Both the position numbers and the translations under genes were made by a program. Shown in pieces: positions 40,094 through 49,057 of a stretch of 64,000 bases of DNA. The DNA is from Rhodothermales bacterium (GTDB lineage: Bacteria > Bacteroidota > Rhodothermia > Rhodothermales > UBA10348): contig JANJTM010000071.1 of NCBI GenBank assembly GCA_024711125.1, positions 1 through 64,000 on the forward strand. Reading direction: 5' to 3'. Below the pieces are notes generated by a model. It was not told the DNA's origin. It did no database searches and worked only from the letters and a program-made list of their open reading frames with translations. Position 1 is the first letter of the stretch. Each line of letters begins with the position of its first letter.

Positions 40094-42826
40094 TCACGGT
40101 GACGGTGCAGGCGTGCCCGCCCCTGCCCGCAGCAGCGCGTTGAAGAACAGCTTGAACGAGCCGTGCGGTTGCGCGCGTTGCAGGATCTCCGGTCCGAACA
40201 GCACGACCCGTCCCTTCCCGTACGGCGCGTCGGCTATCGTCGTGCCGCCGTTGAGGTAGTGCTGCCCCCAGGCCCATCCGCTGCGCAGGGGATCGCGCCG
40301 GTCGAACCACGCCACGCGCTCGACGCCGGGCTTCGCCGCCGAGGGAACGAAGACGGGACTGTTGTCGAAATCGACGTCGACGACCTCGGGAAGACCCCAG
40401 GCCAGCGGATGCGCCGAATCGACGGAAACCTGCACGATCGAGCCGGGCACGTAATACTCCTCCCGGGTCAGCGCGAGGCCGTCGTGGTTGACGAGCCAGG
40501 GCTCGAGCCCCAGGTCGAGGTGCTTCGCCAGGTTCTCGGCCGAGCTGCCGATCGATACGATCGTTCCGCCCGCTTCGAGGAATTCCCGTAGGCGGGGCAT
40601 GGTGCGGGCCAGGGTGACCGATCCCAACATGGGCCTGTACGCCTCGGGGATGTCCTCGGCGCGCGGCATGCGACCGCCGGACGACGAATCGGCCGGAATC
40701 GCTCCGTCCACGAAAACCAGCACGTCGAAGTCCTGCGCGAGGTCGCCCGCGTCGAGCCGCGCCGGGTAGACGACTTCGAACGGATATCGGAAGCGCTCCA
40801 GCAGCCAGCGCGTCCATCCCGACGGCATCGAGCCGCCGTAGCGGTCCCACAGCCCGATCCGGGGTGCGCGCACCGGCACGGTCGCCGCCCCGGGACGCGA
40901 CCCCGTTCCGGCGGCTTCGATGCCCAGTCGCCCGCTCATCTCGCGCAGCGCGGCGGCAACGCCACGCCCCGAACCCACGAAGAAGGAGCCGGCCGGCCAA
41001 TCCCGGCCGCCGATCCGGGTGGGTTGGGCCAGTCGGGTCACCTCGGCGCCGAGCGCCAGCAGTCCGTTCACGGCCACGAACGTGTCGTTGACGCGCCCAT
41101 CCAGCAGCCAACCCGCCCGCCCTTCCGAGAACCGACCCGCGGGCGGCTCGGCGAATCCGGCCAGGACCTCGAACGGCCCGTCGAACCCGTCGAGTACGCG
41201 GTCGAACGCGATGCCCATCTGGTAGGCCAGCGTCCAGCCGGTCAGGTCGTACGGCGCGTTCGGGGGCCCTCCGGGGTACTGGAAATCGTCCGGATGCCGC
41301 TGCGGCTCGAACATGTCGAGCACGAACGGACGGGCGGCCTGCGCCGTGAAGACCACGAACGAGCCGGCCCCGTACGCGCGATCACCGACCGTGAAGTCCC
41401 CGGTGGCCCGGTGCACCTCGATCCCGTTCCTGCGCAACGTGTTGACGAACTTCACGGCCGTCGGGAAATCGGCCTGGTCGCGCGGAATCACGTAGCCCCG
41501 CGGATCCCGGCGCGCCGGGTCCCGGAAGACCTGCGCGTGCACCGTGTCGGGCACGCCGCGCTGGCCCGGACGGGCGATTTCCCGCGCGAGGTGCCTGGCA
41601 TCGGCCACGACGGACGGGTCGCTGCGCCACGTATCGGTGCGCCCCTTGGCGACGTTGTCGCGCCCCATCACGTAGATGTTCCAGAGCAGGTCCTCCCGGT
41701 TGCGGGACGCGTAATTCAGCACCGCCCGGTTCGCCGTCACCGAGTAGTCGATCGACTGGCGGAAATGCCACGCCTGCGGCGCGATCGGCAGCGGGATGTC
41801 GTTCTTCGGAAGCTGCCGGTCGAGGATCAGCGGAATGCGCATGGGCGTCGGGTGCCCGATCGTTTCGGTCAACAGCCCGATCATGTTGTGGAAGTACGGC
41901 GTCGTGCGCAGCCCGCCGTTCCACCACGTCGAGTAGCCCGCGCCGGACCGCATGGTCGTTCCGCCCTTGCCCTCGGCCACGAACCGGGCGTGCATGGCCG
42001 TTCCGACCGCCTCGATCGCGAGCGGAAGCAGCGGGTGGTAGTTGAAGTTGAACGGGTCGCGGAACGGCGGCGCGAACATCACCGTGCCCGCCGGGCCGGT
42101 CTGGTGGTGGTTGTACACGATCTGCGGAAACCACTCGGTGTACATCACCCGGTTCATGTTCACCGTCTCGCGCTGCGTGGACATGAAGAAGTCGCGGTTG
42201 TTGTCGTGGCCGACGTACTTCTGGTACAACACGGGGATGTCGTTCGTGGAGCGCTTCTTCTCGTCCTCGGTGCGCATGTACCAGGAAGAGACCAGCTCCA
42301 TGCCGTCCGGATTCGCGTGGACGGCCAGCACGATCGCATCGTCCAGGAATCGCAGGGTCTCCTCGTCGGTACCGCTGACGAGCTGCCAGACGGTTTCGAT
42401 CAGTTGGTGGGGGCCCAGCACCTCGGTCGCATGCAGTCCGCCGTCTATCCAGACGACCGCCTTGCCCTCCTTCGCGAGCGCGCGGGCTTCCTCATCGGTC
42501 AGCCCTTCGGCGAGGGCGAGCTTCCGCGCGATCTCCCGGTATCGGTCCAGGTTTTCGTGGTTCCCGGGTGAGGTCACGATCGCCATCCACTGCGTGCGCC
42601 CCTCTTCGGTCTGGCCGATGTCCACGAGCCGCATCCGATCGGACGCGCCGTCGAGCGCCTTCCAGTACGCTTCGAACTGGGTGTATGTCGCGAGGCCGTA
42701 GTCGTCGCCGACGTCGAATCCGAAGGCATCCCTGGGTGACGGGAGCGACTGGGCCGCCGCTGTCGGCGCGATGGCGAACAGAAGGACGATCAGCAGGGCG
42801 GAACGGCGGCCGGGAAACGGTTTCAT
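40094..42826 (-). CDS. exported M14 zinc carboxypeptidase-like protein
   Basis: A 910-residue protein with signal peptide (about 1-26). The M14 metallocarboxypeptidase domain carries the zinc motif HxxE (His132, Glu135 in GGLHATEVLG) and a later ligand His in IVYNHHQTG; LLTETIGHP is a candidate for the catalytic Glu region. The long C-terminal part includes a glutamine-amidotransferase-like segment (LREFLEAGGTIVSIGSSAENLAKHL) seen in many large Bacteroidota M14 proteins. Substrates are unknown. Start at 42826 gives the signal peptide; the upstream frame is shadow. Convergent with the NarL gene at 7 bp. Confidence 0.87.
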   Translation of the reverse strand: MKPFPGRRSALLIVLLFAIAPTAAAQSLPSPRDAFGFDVGDDYGLATYTQFEAYWKALDGASDRMRLVDIGQTEEGRTQWMAIVTSPGNHENLDRYREIARKLALAEGLTDEEARALAKEGKAVVWIDGGLHATEVLGPHQLIETVWQLVSGTDEETLRFLDDAIVLAVHANPDGMELVSSWYMRTEDEKKRSTNDIPVLYQKYVGHDNNRDFFMSTQRETVNMNRVMYTEWFPQIVYNHHQTGPAGTVMFAPPFRDPFNFNYHPLLPLAIEAVGTAMHARFVAEGKGGTTMRSGAGYSTWWNGGLRTTPYFHNMIGLLTETIGHPTPMRIPLILDRQLPKNDIPLPIAPQAWHFRQSIDYSVTANRAVLNYASRNREDLLWNIYVMGRDNVAKGRTDTWRSDPSVVADARHLAREIARPGQRGVPDTVHAQVFRDPARRDPRGYVIPRDQADFPTAVKFVNTLRRNGIEVHRATGDFTVGDRAYGAGSFVVFTAQAARPFVLDMFEPQRHPDDFQYPGGPPNAPYDLTGWTLAYQMGIAFDRVLDGFDGPFEVLAGFAEPPAGRFSEGRAGWLLDGRVNDTFVAVNGLLALGAEVTRLAQPTRIGGRDWPAGSFFVGSGRGVAAALREMSGRLGIEAAGTGSRPGAATVPVRAPRIGLWDRYGGSMPSGWTRWLLERFRYPFEVVYPARLDAGDLAQDFDVLVFVDGAIPADSSSGGRMPRAEDIPEAYRPMLGSVTLARTMPRLREFLEAGGTIVSIGSSAENLAKHLDLGLEPWLVNHDGLALTREEYYVPGSIVQVSVDSAHPLAWGLPEVVDVDFDNSPVFVPSAAKPGVERVAWFDRRDPLRSGWAWGQHYLNGGTTIADAPYGKGRVVLFGPEILQRAQPHGSFKLFFNALLRAGAGTPAPSP

Positions 42827-43109
42827 GGCGCGGAGTGGGCGGAATGGAGCGAACCGAGGCTTGCACGCGGACCCGCGGCGGCCCGCACGGCACAATAAAC
42901 GGCACCCGGCCGAGAGAATCTGTCCCGTTTCGATGACGGCGGCGGGGTCATGATTTGCCGGCGGGCGAGTCCGTTCAGGAGAACTGCCGCGGCCACGCGG
43001 TCCCAGGCCGCCATGACCCGCGTACTGGGGCTCGATGGGTGAGCCGGGGTGCTCAGGCGTCCCGCGCGGTCCGTTCACGACCCGACAGACGATCGGTCCG
43101 CTGCGTGGA

Positions 43110-43340
43110 TGCGGTGCACGAATACGCTACGCGGCTGTCGCGGCTCCGGAAGCGGGGCGGCAGGAGAATCGGGGCCCGCGGTGTATCGCATGGCCCCGCG
43201 GGCCCTTGATTGGACGTGGGCCGTGGGTCGCTTCCGCAAACGGGTGCGGGAGGGGAATCAGGAGCGCTCTCTCCGCTCCCGGGCCCGCACGACCGATTTG
43301 GGGGTCAAGACGTGGAAGTAGGTCCCGGAATTCCTTCGCC
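43110..43340 (+). repeat. diverged copy of the dispersed repeat (GTGGAA type)
   Basis: ACGCTACG..CGCGGCTCC, GATTGGACG, GGTGCGGGAG and CGCTCTC occur in the order seen in copies 1 and 3. A degenerate hairpin begins GTGGAA at 43312, 51 bp before the GTGCAC hairpin of copy 2. Weak but consistent. Confidence 0.4.
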
Positions 43341-43358
43341 GCGGGTGCCGGTGGGGGC

Positions 43359-43500
43359 GATGGTGCACTCTGGCCCCGATAGTGCACAAGTCCACCCTTC
43401 GGTCCGCTGCGGAAGCGGGAGAACGGCTCGGGAAGCGCCCGGCCACCACCCGCACCGAGCAGATTCGGCGGCCCGCGTGTCGAATGGCCCCTTCCCTGCC
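43359..43500 (-). repeat. dispersed repeat, copy 2, one GTGCAC hairpin
   Basis: Read on the minus strand it has ATTCGACACGCGG, GGTGCGGG, GGCCGGGCGCTTCCCG and then the 25-nt hairpin at 43363-43387, as in copy 1. The right-hand 110 bp of copies 1 and 3 are missing. Confidence 0.75.
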
Positions 43501-43532
43501 GAAAGCACTCGCGGGTATGGTCTGGACCGTCC

Positions 43533-45677
43533 CTAATGGACCTTGAACCCGTCGGTGCCTTCGAACAGGACGACCCGGCGGGTACGGGAGTCGAAAAGCA
43601 GCGTGTCGGCAAGCACGTGCGCCGGCGCTTCGTACGGCGGTCCGTCGGCCACCGTGATGCGAACGACACGCGCGCCCGGCTCCACCGGCAGGGTTTCGAC
43701 CGCGATCGACGAACCGTCGCCGAACAGACCGCCCGGTTCGTAGGTCCTCTCGAGTACGTTAAGGCCGTCGACGGTTACCGAAAGCCGTACGGAATGGCGC
43801 CCCCTGTCGACCGATCGCGGGCGGCGCATGTGCGGAAGCACGTCCGAATCGTCGACCTCCTCCCCCGACTCAATGATGCGCCCGGCGTGCTTGAACGACA
43901 CCACCAGCGCCGGGCCGTCGGAACCGCGAGCCGGGAGCGGAAGATCAGACCCGGCCCAGGTAACGACGGCCAGGAGGACGGCCACCGTGACCGCGGCAGC
44001 GATCCGGGCCCCCGCGCCGAGTGGCCGATCCACGGCACCTGAGACCGCCCGGTCGTGAAGGCCCGCCCGGAACGAAGCCGCCTCCCGCGCCATCCGCCGG
44101 ATGGAGCCCGAATCCGGCCGCAGGTAGCGGACGCGCGCCGGATCGACCTGGTCGATGCGCAGCTTCGGACTGCGGCGCCCTGACAGGCGTTCGGCGGTCG
44201 TGTCGGCACCCTCCCGGCACGGTGCGTCCTGTCCGCACCCGACGATCAGAACCCCCGGCGCCCCATGCCGCAGGGCGCGCTCCACGGTCAGCATGTGTAC
44301 CCAACCCGCGCACGGCACGGGAAGCACACGGAAACCAGGCAATTCGGCGCACGAGCCGTCGGCCTCCACACGGAGACGACCGGCAGCGGATGCTCCGCAG
44401 ACGAACGCCACGCACGGGTTCTCCACGCCCTCCCCTGCCCCTGGCCCACGCGTCTGCACCGTCGTCCCCCCGGGGTCGGCGGCATGGTTCACCCACTTCC
44501 GCACGTCCAGCACGGGCAGGCGCGCGTTGTCGATCGCGGTGGAATCGCAGGAACCGACGCAGATTCCGCACCCCGTGCAACGGTCCGGGTCGATGAACGC
44601 CACGAACCCGCTCTCGCGCCCTTCCGACGGAGCCGGGAGCAGCGAAATCGCACCGAAGGGGCAATCCTTCCAGCATTGGGTGCAGCCGTTGCACCGCGCG
44701 CCGTCCACGACCGACGACACGACCCGGCGACGCGGCAGGAGCCACGGGACCCCATAGAAGACGATGGTCGCGAGCCCGAGGGCGATCCAGAGGGCTCCGC
44801 CCGACAGGCGCTCGATTACGAAGAGCGGTCCCAGGTACCAGTGATCGCCCGTGATGTCCCGCGCTGCGGCCTGCATGGCCGCCGGCTCGGCCGAGAGGGC
44901 CGGCTCTATGACCGAGAGCAGAACGAGCGTGCCGAGAAGCCAGGCGGTCAACGTCTTTCCGGCCAGGAACTTCGAGCGATCCACGCGCAGGATGTGCACC
45001 CACAGGAAGATGCCCATCGCCATGGGAATCAGCATGTGGATGAAGAACACCAGGAAGAACAGCAGCGAATTGACCGCCTCGTCGACGAGGAACGATCGCG
45101 CGATGGGGTCCGGGAAGATCGGAAGCACGTCGAGGAAGCGGGCCGTGGCCAGCGCGACGCGTTGCGCACGTTCGTCCCAGACCAGCCAGTACCCGGTCCA
45201 CCCGTCCAGCCAGAGCAGCCCGACGAGCAGCACCCCGGAGGTCCAGGCCAGCCACCGGGCGCCGGCGAATCTCCTCGTGGCGAGCGTCTGCAGGCCGTGC
45301 AGCAACACGAACGCCATGCACAGATCCGAACTGTACCGGTGCAGCGAGCGAAGGAGCTGCGGAAGGAACGAAAGCCCCTCGAGCGAGGCGTGGGCGTTCC
45401 CGACGCTCGCCCGATACCAGAACAGCAGCAGGATGCCGGTCACGAGCGCCACGAGGAACGACGTGTTGGCGACCGCCCCGGCCCGTGCAAACGGGTTCTC
45501 GCCCTCGCGCAGGAAGCGGGAGGCCCCGTTGGTCAGGCCGGCCAGCAGGCGTTCCAACGCACGCAGCACGGCCCCGCCGTGCGCTTCGGGGTCCGGGCGC
45601 GCCCTGTCGACCGCTCCCGGGACGAGGGAGGGCCGGCGACCGGGAGTGACGAACACCTCCTTCCGATCGCCGGCCAT
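43533..45677 (-). CDS. cytochrome b - 2x[4Fe-4S] - MvhD fusion membrane protein
   Basis: A 714-residue protein joining three redox modules. Residues about 60-315 are a cytochrome b N-terminal domain with both bis-His pairs at the classical 14-residue spacing (His113/His127 and His214/His228). Residues 329-377 hold two [4Fe-4S] motifs (Cys329/332/335/339 and Cys367/370/373/377). Residues about 420-530 resemble MvhD/FlpD, the hydrogenase/heterodisulfide-reductase iron-sulfur subunit, with Cys422, 427, 443, 456, 481 and 487. A last membrane helix (about 555-575) precedes a roughly 130-residue, probably extracytoplasmic beta domain. It would move electrons between cytosolic iron-sulfur partners and membrane hemes or quinones. 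Its stop-start junction overlaps the SCO gene, so it belongs to the oxidase-like cluster. Confidence 0.85.
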   Translation of the reverse strand: MAGDRKEVFVTPGRRPSLVPGAVDRARPDPEAHGGAVLRALERLLAGLTNGASRFLREGENPFARAGAVANTSFLVALVTGILLLFWYRASVGNAHASLEGLSFLPQLLRSLHRYSSDLCMAFVLLHGLQTLATRRFAGARWLAWTSGVLLVGLLWLDGWTGYWLVWDERAQRVALATARFLDVLPIFPDPIARSFLVDEAVNSLLFFLVFFIHMLIPMAMGIFLWVHILRVDRSKFLAGKTLTAWLLGTLVLLSVIEPALSAEPAAMQAAARDITGDHWYLGPLFVIERLSGGALWIALGLATIVFYGVPWLLPRRRVVSSVVDGARCNGCTQCWKDCPFGAISLLPAPSEGRESGFVAFIDPDRCTGCGICVGSCDSTAIDNARLPVLDVRKWVNHAADPGGTTVQTRGPGAGEGVENPCVAFVCGASAAGRLRVEADGSCAELPGFRVLPVPCAGWVHMLTVERALRHGAPGVLIVGCGQDAPCREGADTTAERLSGRRSPKLRIDQVDPARVRYLRPDSGSIRRMAREAASFRAGLHDRAVSGAVDRPLGAGARIAAAVTVAVLLAVVTWAGSDLPLPARGSDGPALVVSFKHAGRIIESGEEVDDSDVLPHMRRPRSVDRGRHSVRLSVTVDGLNVLERTYEPGGLFGDGSSIAVETLPVEPGARVVRITVADGPPYEAPAHVLADTLLFDSRTRRVVLFEGTDGFKVH

Positions 45678-46717
45678 CAGGCGTTGCCCTCTGCGTCAGG
45701 CGTCGGCAGGACCCGTCCGGACCGCGTCGCCCTCCCGCCCTCGCTCCCTCCGCCCGACCGATCGGACCGGGGCGTGACCCCCATCCCGCTTGCCGGCCCG
45801 TCAGCATCGGTCGTGGACTCGTTGATCACCAGCCGCAGTGCCTCGGTCAGCCACGCCTGCTGCAGCGGGCCCAGCGAAAACCGGAACGCGATGCGCCCGT
45901 CCCGGTCGATCACGTGCACGAGATTGGCGTGCTCGATCGCGCCGGTTTCCTCGTTGCGCACACGCGCGAAGCCGTACCGGTCGAGAATAGCCTCGACGAC
46001 GGCGGGTTCGCCCGTCACGGAATTCCACGACGGCGCCTCGACCCCGTGCAGGTCGGCCATCATCGCGAGCATTTCGGGGGTATCCTTTCGCGGATCCAGC
46101 GTGATAGCGACCACCGTCACCTGCGCTCTTTCCTCCGGAGACAATTCGGAAAGCGACGTCTTGATCTGCGTGACGATCTGCGGACAGGTGTCGTGACACG
46201 ATGCGTAGACCGCCGTCACCACCACGATCCGCCCCCGCAGATCTGCGAGCCGCAGCGGCTGCGATGCCTGGTTCACCAGTTCGAACGGCTCGGCTTCGAG
46301 CGCGGTGCGGATGGAATCCCCGGGGAATGCGCTGGTATCGGCCGGGGTCGAGGGCGGAAACATTGCCGGAAGCGTGAACCCGAGCGAGGCCGTGGCAAGA
46401 AGCACCAGCGCCGCGAAACGCACCACCCGGCCCCGGATGAAGTGCCAGGCCCAGGCCACCGGCGCCCGCCAGACGACCAGGATGAGACCCGCCACCAGCA
46501 GGGGCTGGACGAGGTACATCCACAGGTAGGCCCACTCGAACGATCCGGTGGCCGCGTCGTACCCGAAACACCAGCGCTTGAAGTCCTCGGCGAACGCGTA
46601 CGCCGCGCCGGCCGACGGCGGTACCAACAGGGTCGAACCCATGAGCACGACCGCCCCCAGCAGCAGCGTCACCGCAGCCACCGGAAATCTCCAGCCTTCG
46701 AAAAAGGAGCGCATCAT
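45677..46717 (-). CDS. SCO1/SenC-type copper chaperone with N-terminal membrane domain
   Basis: A 346-residue protein. Residues about 10-120 hold three hydrophobic segments not usual in SCO proteins (which have one anchor). Residues about 125-295 are SCO/thioredoxin-like with the copper motif Cys174-HDT-Cys178 and the distant His in AIEHANLVHVID. A Gly/Ser-rich tail follows. SCO proteins deliver copper to the CuA site of subunit II and act as thiol reductants. The gene lies between subunit I and the cytochrome b fusion on one strand, and its stop overlaps the next start (TGATG), so it is part of the operon. Confidence 0.88.
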   Translation of the reverse strand: MMRSFFEGWRFPVAAVTLLLGAVVLMGSTLLVPPSAGAAYAFAEDFKRWCFGYDAATGSFEWAYLWMYLVQPLLVAGLILVVWRAPVAWAWHFIRGRVVRFAALVLLATASLGFTLPAMFPPSTPADTSAFPGDSIRTALEAEPFELVNQASQPLRLADLRGRIVVVTAVYASCHDTCPQIVTQIKTSLSELSPEERAQVTVVAITLDPRKDTPEMLAMMADLHGVEAPSWNSVTGEPAVVEAILDRYGFARVRNEETGAIEHANLVHVIDRDGRIAFRFSLGPLQQAWLTEALRLVINESTTDADGPASGMGVTPRSDRSGGGSEGGRATRSGRVLPTPDAEGNA

Positions 46718-46798
46718 GGCGTCGGATGGGCGCCCGACCGTCGACGGCCCGTCCCGATCCGCGTGGGCGCGGGACCGCCGACGGCGGGATTCACGGGA

Positions 46799-48517
46799 TC
46801 AGCGCACCGGCCACACGTCGGTGAGCGCCATCCAGTTGGCGAAGTAGTACACGACGAACGCGAGCAGCAGCACGAACACCAGCGTCAACGTACCGGGCGT
46901 GCGGTGCGACTGCTTCACGTACGCCTCGTCACGCAGGTTGTATATGGCCACGTTCTGCGCCATCGCCTCGGGCGACTGCCAGAAATGCATCGGGGACCCT
47001 GCGTTCGACCTGCCGAAAAACACGGCGGCGACGACGAGCAGGATGAAGAGCAGCGCGCCCAGGAACGCGATCGTTCCGCCCACACCCACCACGCCGAGCA
47101 TGAAGTGGGCACCCGCGTCAAAACCGGCCGGGATGTTGGCGCCCGTGAAATCCACGTCCCAATGCCGGCGGGGCACTCCGTAGGAGCCGGCGAAGGACAT
47201 TCCGATCGACATGATCACGATCCCCGCGGCGAACACGTACGGCTGGATACGGCAGAGCCGCCGCAGGGTGAACTCCTTCTGGAAGAGCAGCGGAACCACG
47301 TAGTAGGTCAGCCCCATGAACGCCAGCGTCGTGCCGCCAACGACGGTCGCGTGGAAGTGGCCCGGGATACGCAACGTGTTGTGCGCGATGATGTTGATCT
47401 GCTCGGTGCCGAGCGTCACGCCGGTGATCCCGCCGATGAACCCGAAGATGATCATCGAGAGCGCGGTCGAAGAGAAACCCGGATCGTGCCAGGGAGCCTT
47501 GGCAAGCCACGTGAAGAGTCCTTTCGTATGCCCCTTGAGGCGCAGGGCCACCTCCATCGACGAGGGGATCGTAAACGCGTGCACGAGCGACGCCAGGACG
47601 GCGAGGTACATCACGTAGGAGGTGTTCCAGATCTTCCACGAGGCCGTCAGCCCGGGGTCCACGAGGAGGTGGTGCGCGCTGGCCACGTTGATGAACAGGA
47701 TGTAGAGCACGAACGCCCCGCGCGACACGGTCTCGTTGATGGGCTTGGCGCCGGTCGTAAGGGTCGCGAGGAAGTACCAGATGGCGACCATCGCACACAG
47801 GTTCACCTGCTGCGCGGGGTGGCCGAGGCCCCACCACATGAGCCTGTACCATCCCGGGTCGGGCTCGGGCGTCCATCCGAGCGACCACGTGAGGGTCGGA
47901 ATGAGCGCGATCGCCCCGTGCGCGAGCGTGAATACTCCGATGATCGCCGCCGCCAGCGCGCCGAACGTCACGAGGGGCATCGAGCCCTCGTACGTCTTCT
48001 GCCGCATCGCCTGGTAGAGTGTCACGAAGAACAGGATGATGCCGGTGAGCGCCCCGACCGCGACCAGGATCATGCCGAGGTAGAACAGCGGATGCGCCAT
48101 CAGCGGCGGGTACGACGTCATCAGCACGTCGCCCTTCCCGACCAGGATGATCCAGTCCGTGATCAGCGCGCCGGCCAGCATGAGCCCGAGGGACAGCCAA
48201 GCGACGGGTTTCGAGGCCAGCCGGGCGTTGAGCAGCGTGGTGCAGCAGAAATACAGGACCGCCACTTCGAAGAAGAGGATCCAGAAAATCAGCATGTTGA
48301 TGCCGTGCAACGTCAGGATGCGGTAGTACCAGACGTCATTCAGCAGGTGCACGGCCGACCAGCGGGTAAGCGCGAGCAGCAGGGCCGCGATCGCGCCGAC
48401 GAGCAGGAAGACGACCGCCGCGACCGCGTTGGCGCGGATGAAGAACTGCGCCCTGAGGCAGACCGTCAGCCCCGTCGAGGGGCAGGTCCGCGATTCGCCG
48501 GTGAGGAAATTGCCCAT
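46799..48517 (-). CDS. heme-copper oxidase subunit I, Tyr-to-Gln active site (possible NO reductase)
   Basis: A 572-residue integral membrane protein with twelve or more helices. All six metal-binding His are present: His71 (LHGIN) and His389 for the low-spin heme, His387 or His379 region (IAHNTLRIPGHFHATV) for the high-spin heme, and His233, His282, His283 (GLGHPAQQVN, SAHHLLVD) for CuB. In oxygen reductases of the A and B types the residue four after the first CuB His is the crosslinked Tyr (HPEVY-like); here it is Gln237. The C-type alternative Tyr position would need checking. Subunit II, SCO and a small subunit are encoded next to it. Either a divergent oxidase or a member of the NO-reducing heme-copper families (such as eNOR) is possible. 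Confidence 0.88.
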   Translation of the reverse strand: MGNFLTGESRTCPSTGLTVCLRAQFFIRANAVAAVVFLLVGAIAALLLALTRWSAVHLLNDVWYYRILTLHGINMLIFWILFFEVAVLYFCCTTLLNARLASKPVAWLSLGLMLAGALITDWIILVGKGDVLMTSYPPLMAHPLFYLGMILVAVGALTGIILFFVTLYQAMRQKTYEGSMPLVTFGALAAAIIGVFTLAHGAIALIPTLTWSLGWTPEPDPGWYRLMWWGLGHPAQQVNLCAMVAIWYFLATLTTGAKPINETVSRGAFVLYILFINVASAHHLLVDPGLTASWKIWNTSYVMYLAVLASLVHAFTIPSSMEVALRLKGHTKGLFTWLAKAPWHDPGFSSTALSMIIFGFIGGITGVTLGTEQINIIAHNTLRIPGHFHATVVGGTTLAFMGLTYYVVPLLFQKEFTLRRLCRIQPYVFAAGIVIMSIGMSFAGSYGVPRRHWDVDFTGANIPAGFDAGAHFMLGVVGVGGTIAFLGALLFILLVVAAVFFGRSNAGSPMHFWQSPEAMAQNVAIYNLRDEAYVKQSHRTPGTLTLVFVLLLAFVVYYFANWMALTDVWPVR

Positions 48518-48523
48518 GGCGCG

Positions 48524-49048
48524 TTACTCCACGATGATGCGGCCGGTCATCATGTGATGGCCGATTCCGCAGAATTCGTTGCACACGATGCTGAATTCGC
48601 CGGTCGTCGTCGGGGTGAGCGTCAGCACGTGGTCGTACCCCGGAAGGACCTGGAAATTCATGTTCATCGGAAGGAGCGAGAGTCCGTGCTGGATGTCGTA
48701 CGACGACACGTGAAGCCGGTACGTCTGGTCCTTCTTCAGCTTCAGCACGGGAAACCAGCGCCACATCTGGCCCATCAGGTAGATGTCGCTGCCCGGTGCG
48801 GGCTCTGCGATGGGCACTCCGTTCACTTCCCCCGCCTTGTTGGCGTTCGTGAACGCCATCACGCGGTCCAGGAAGGCCTCCTGTTCGACGCGGTACGATT
48901 CGCCGGTCGAATTCTGCTTGCCCTTGAAATGCGCGTACGGCATCGCGGCGAACAGCACCAGACACCAGACGAAGCCGGCGCCGATCCAGAGGCGTTCGCT
49001 CCCCCCGGGAGCCTGGAACCACCCGTCGGGCGGCGGATGAATGCTCAT
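48524..49048 (-). CDS. heme-copper oxidase subunit II with CuA site
   Basis: A 174-residue protein with one N-terminal membrane helix (about 19-37) and a cupredoxin domain. The dinuclear CuA ligands are complete: His121, Cys156, Glu158, Cys160, His164 and Met167 (motif CNEFCGIGHHMM). The length is that of short B-type (ba3-like) subunits II, and no fused cytochrome c is present, so the electron donor should be a separate cytochrome c or cupredoxin. It lies 6 bp upstream of subunit I. CuA speaks for cytochrome c rather than quinol as donor. Confidence 0.92.
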   Translation of the reverse strand: MSIHPPPDGWFQAPGGSERLWIGAGFVWCLVLFAAMPYAHFKGKQNSTGESYRVEQEAFLDRVMAFTNANKAGEVNGVPIAEPAPGSDIYLMGQMWRWFPVLKLKKDQTYRLHVSSYDIQHGLSLLPMNMNFQVLPGYDHVLTLTPTTTGEFSIVCNEFCGIGHHMMTGRIIVE

Positions 49049-49057
49049 GATCTCACC

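Larger units (their letters stand above)
42827..43532. other. 706-bp intergenic region with two converging repeat copies
   Basis: No gene is supported. The left part should hold the M14 gene promoter. The rest resembles the dispersed repeat: a diverged plus-strand copy (about 43110-43340) and a clear minus-strand copy (43359-43500) meeting tail to tail. Confidence 0.6.
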
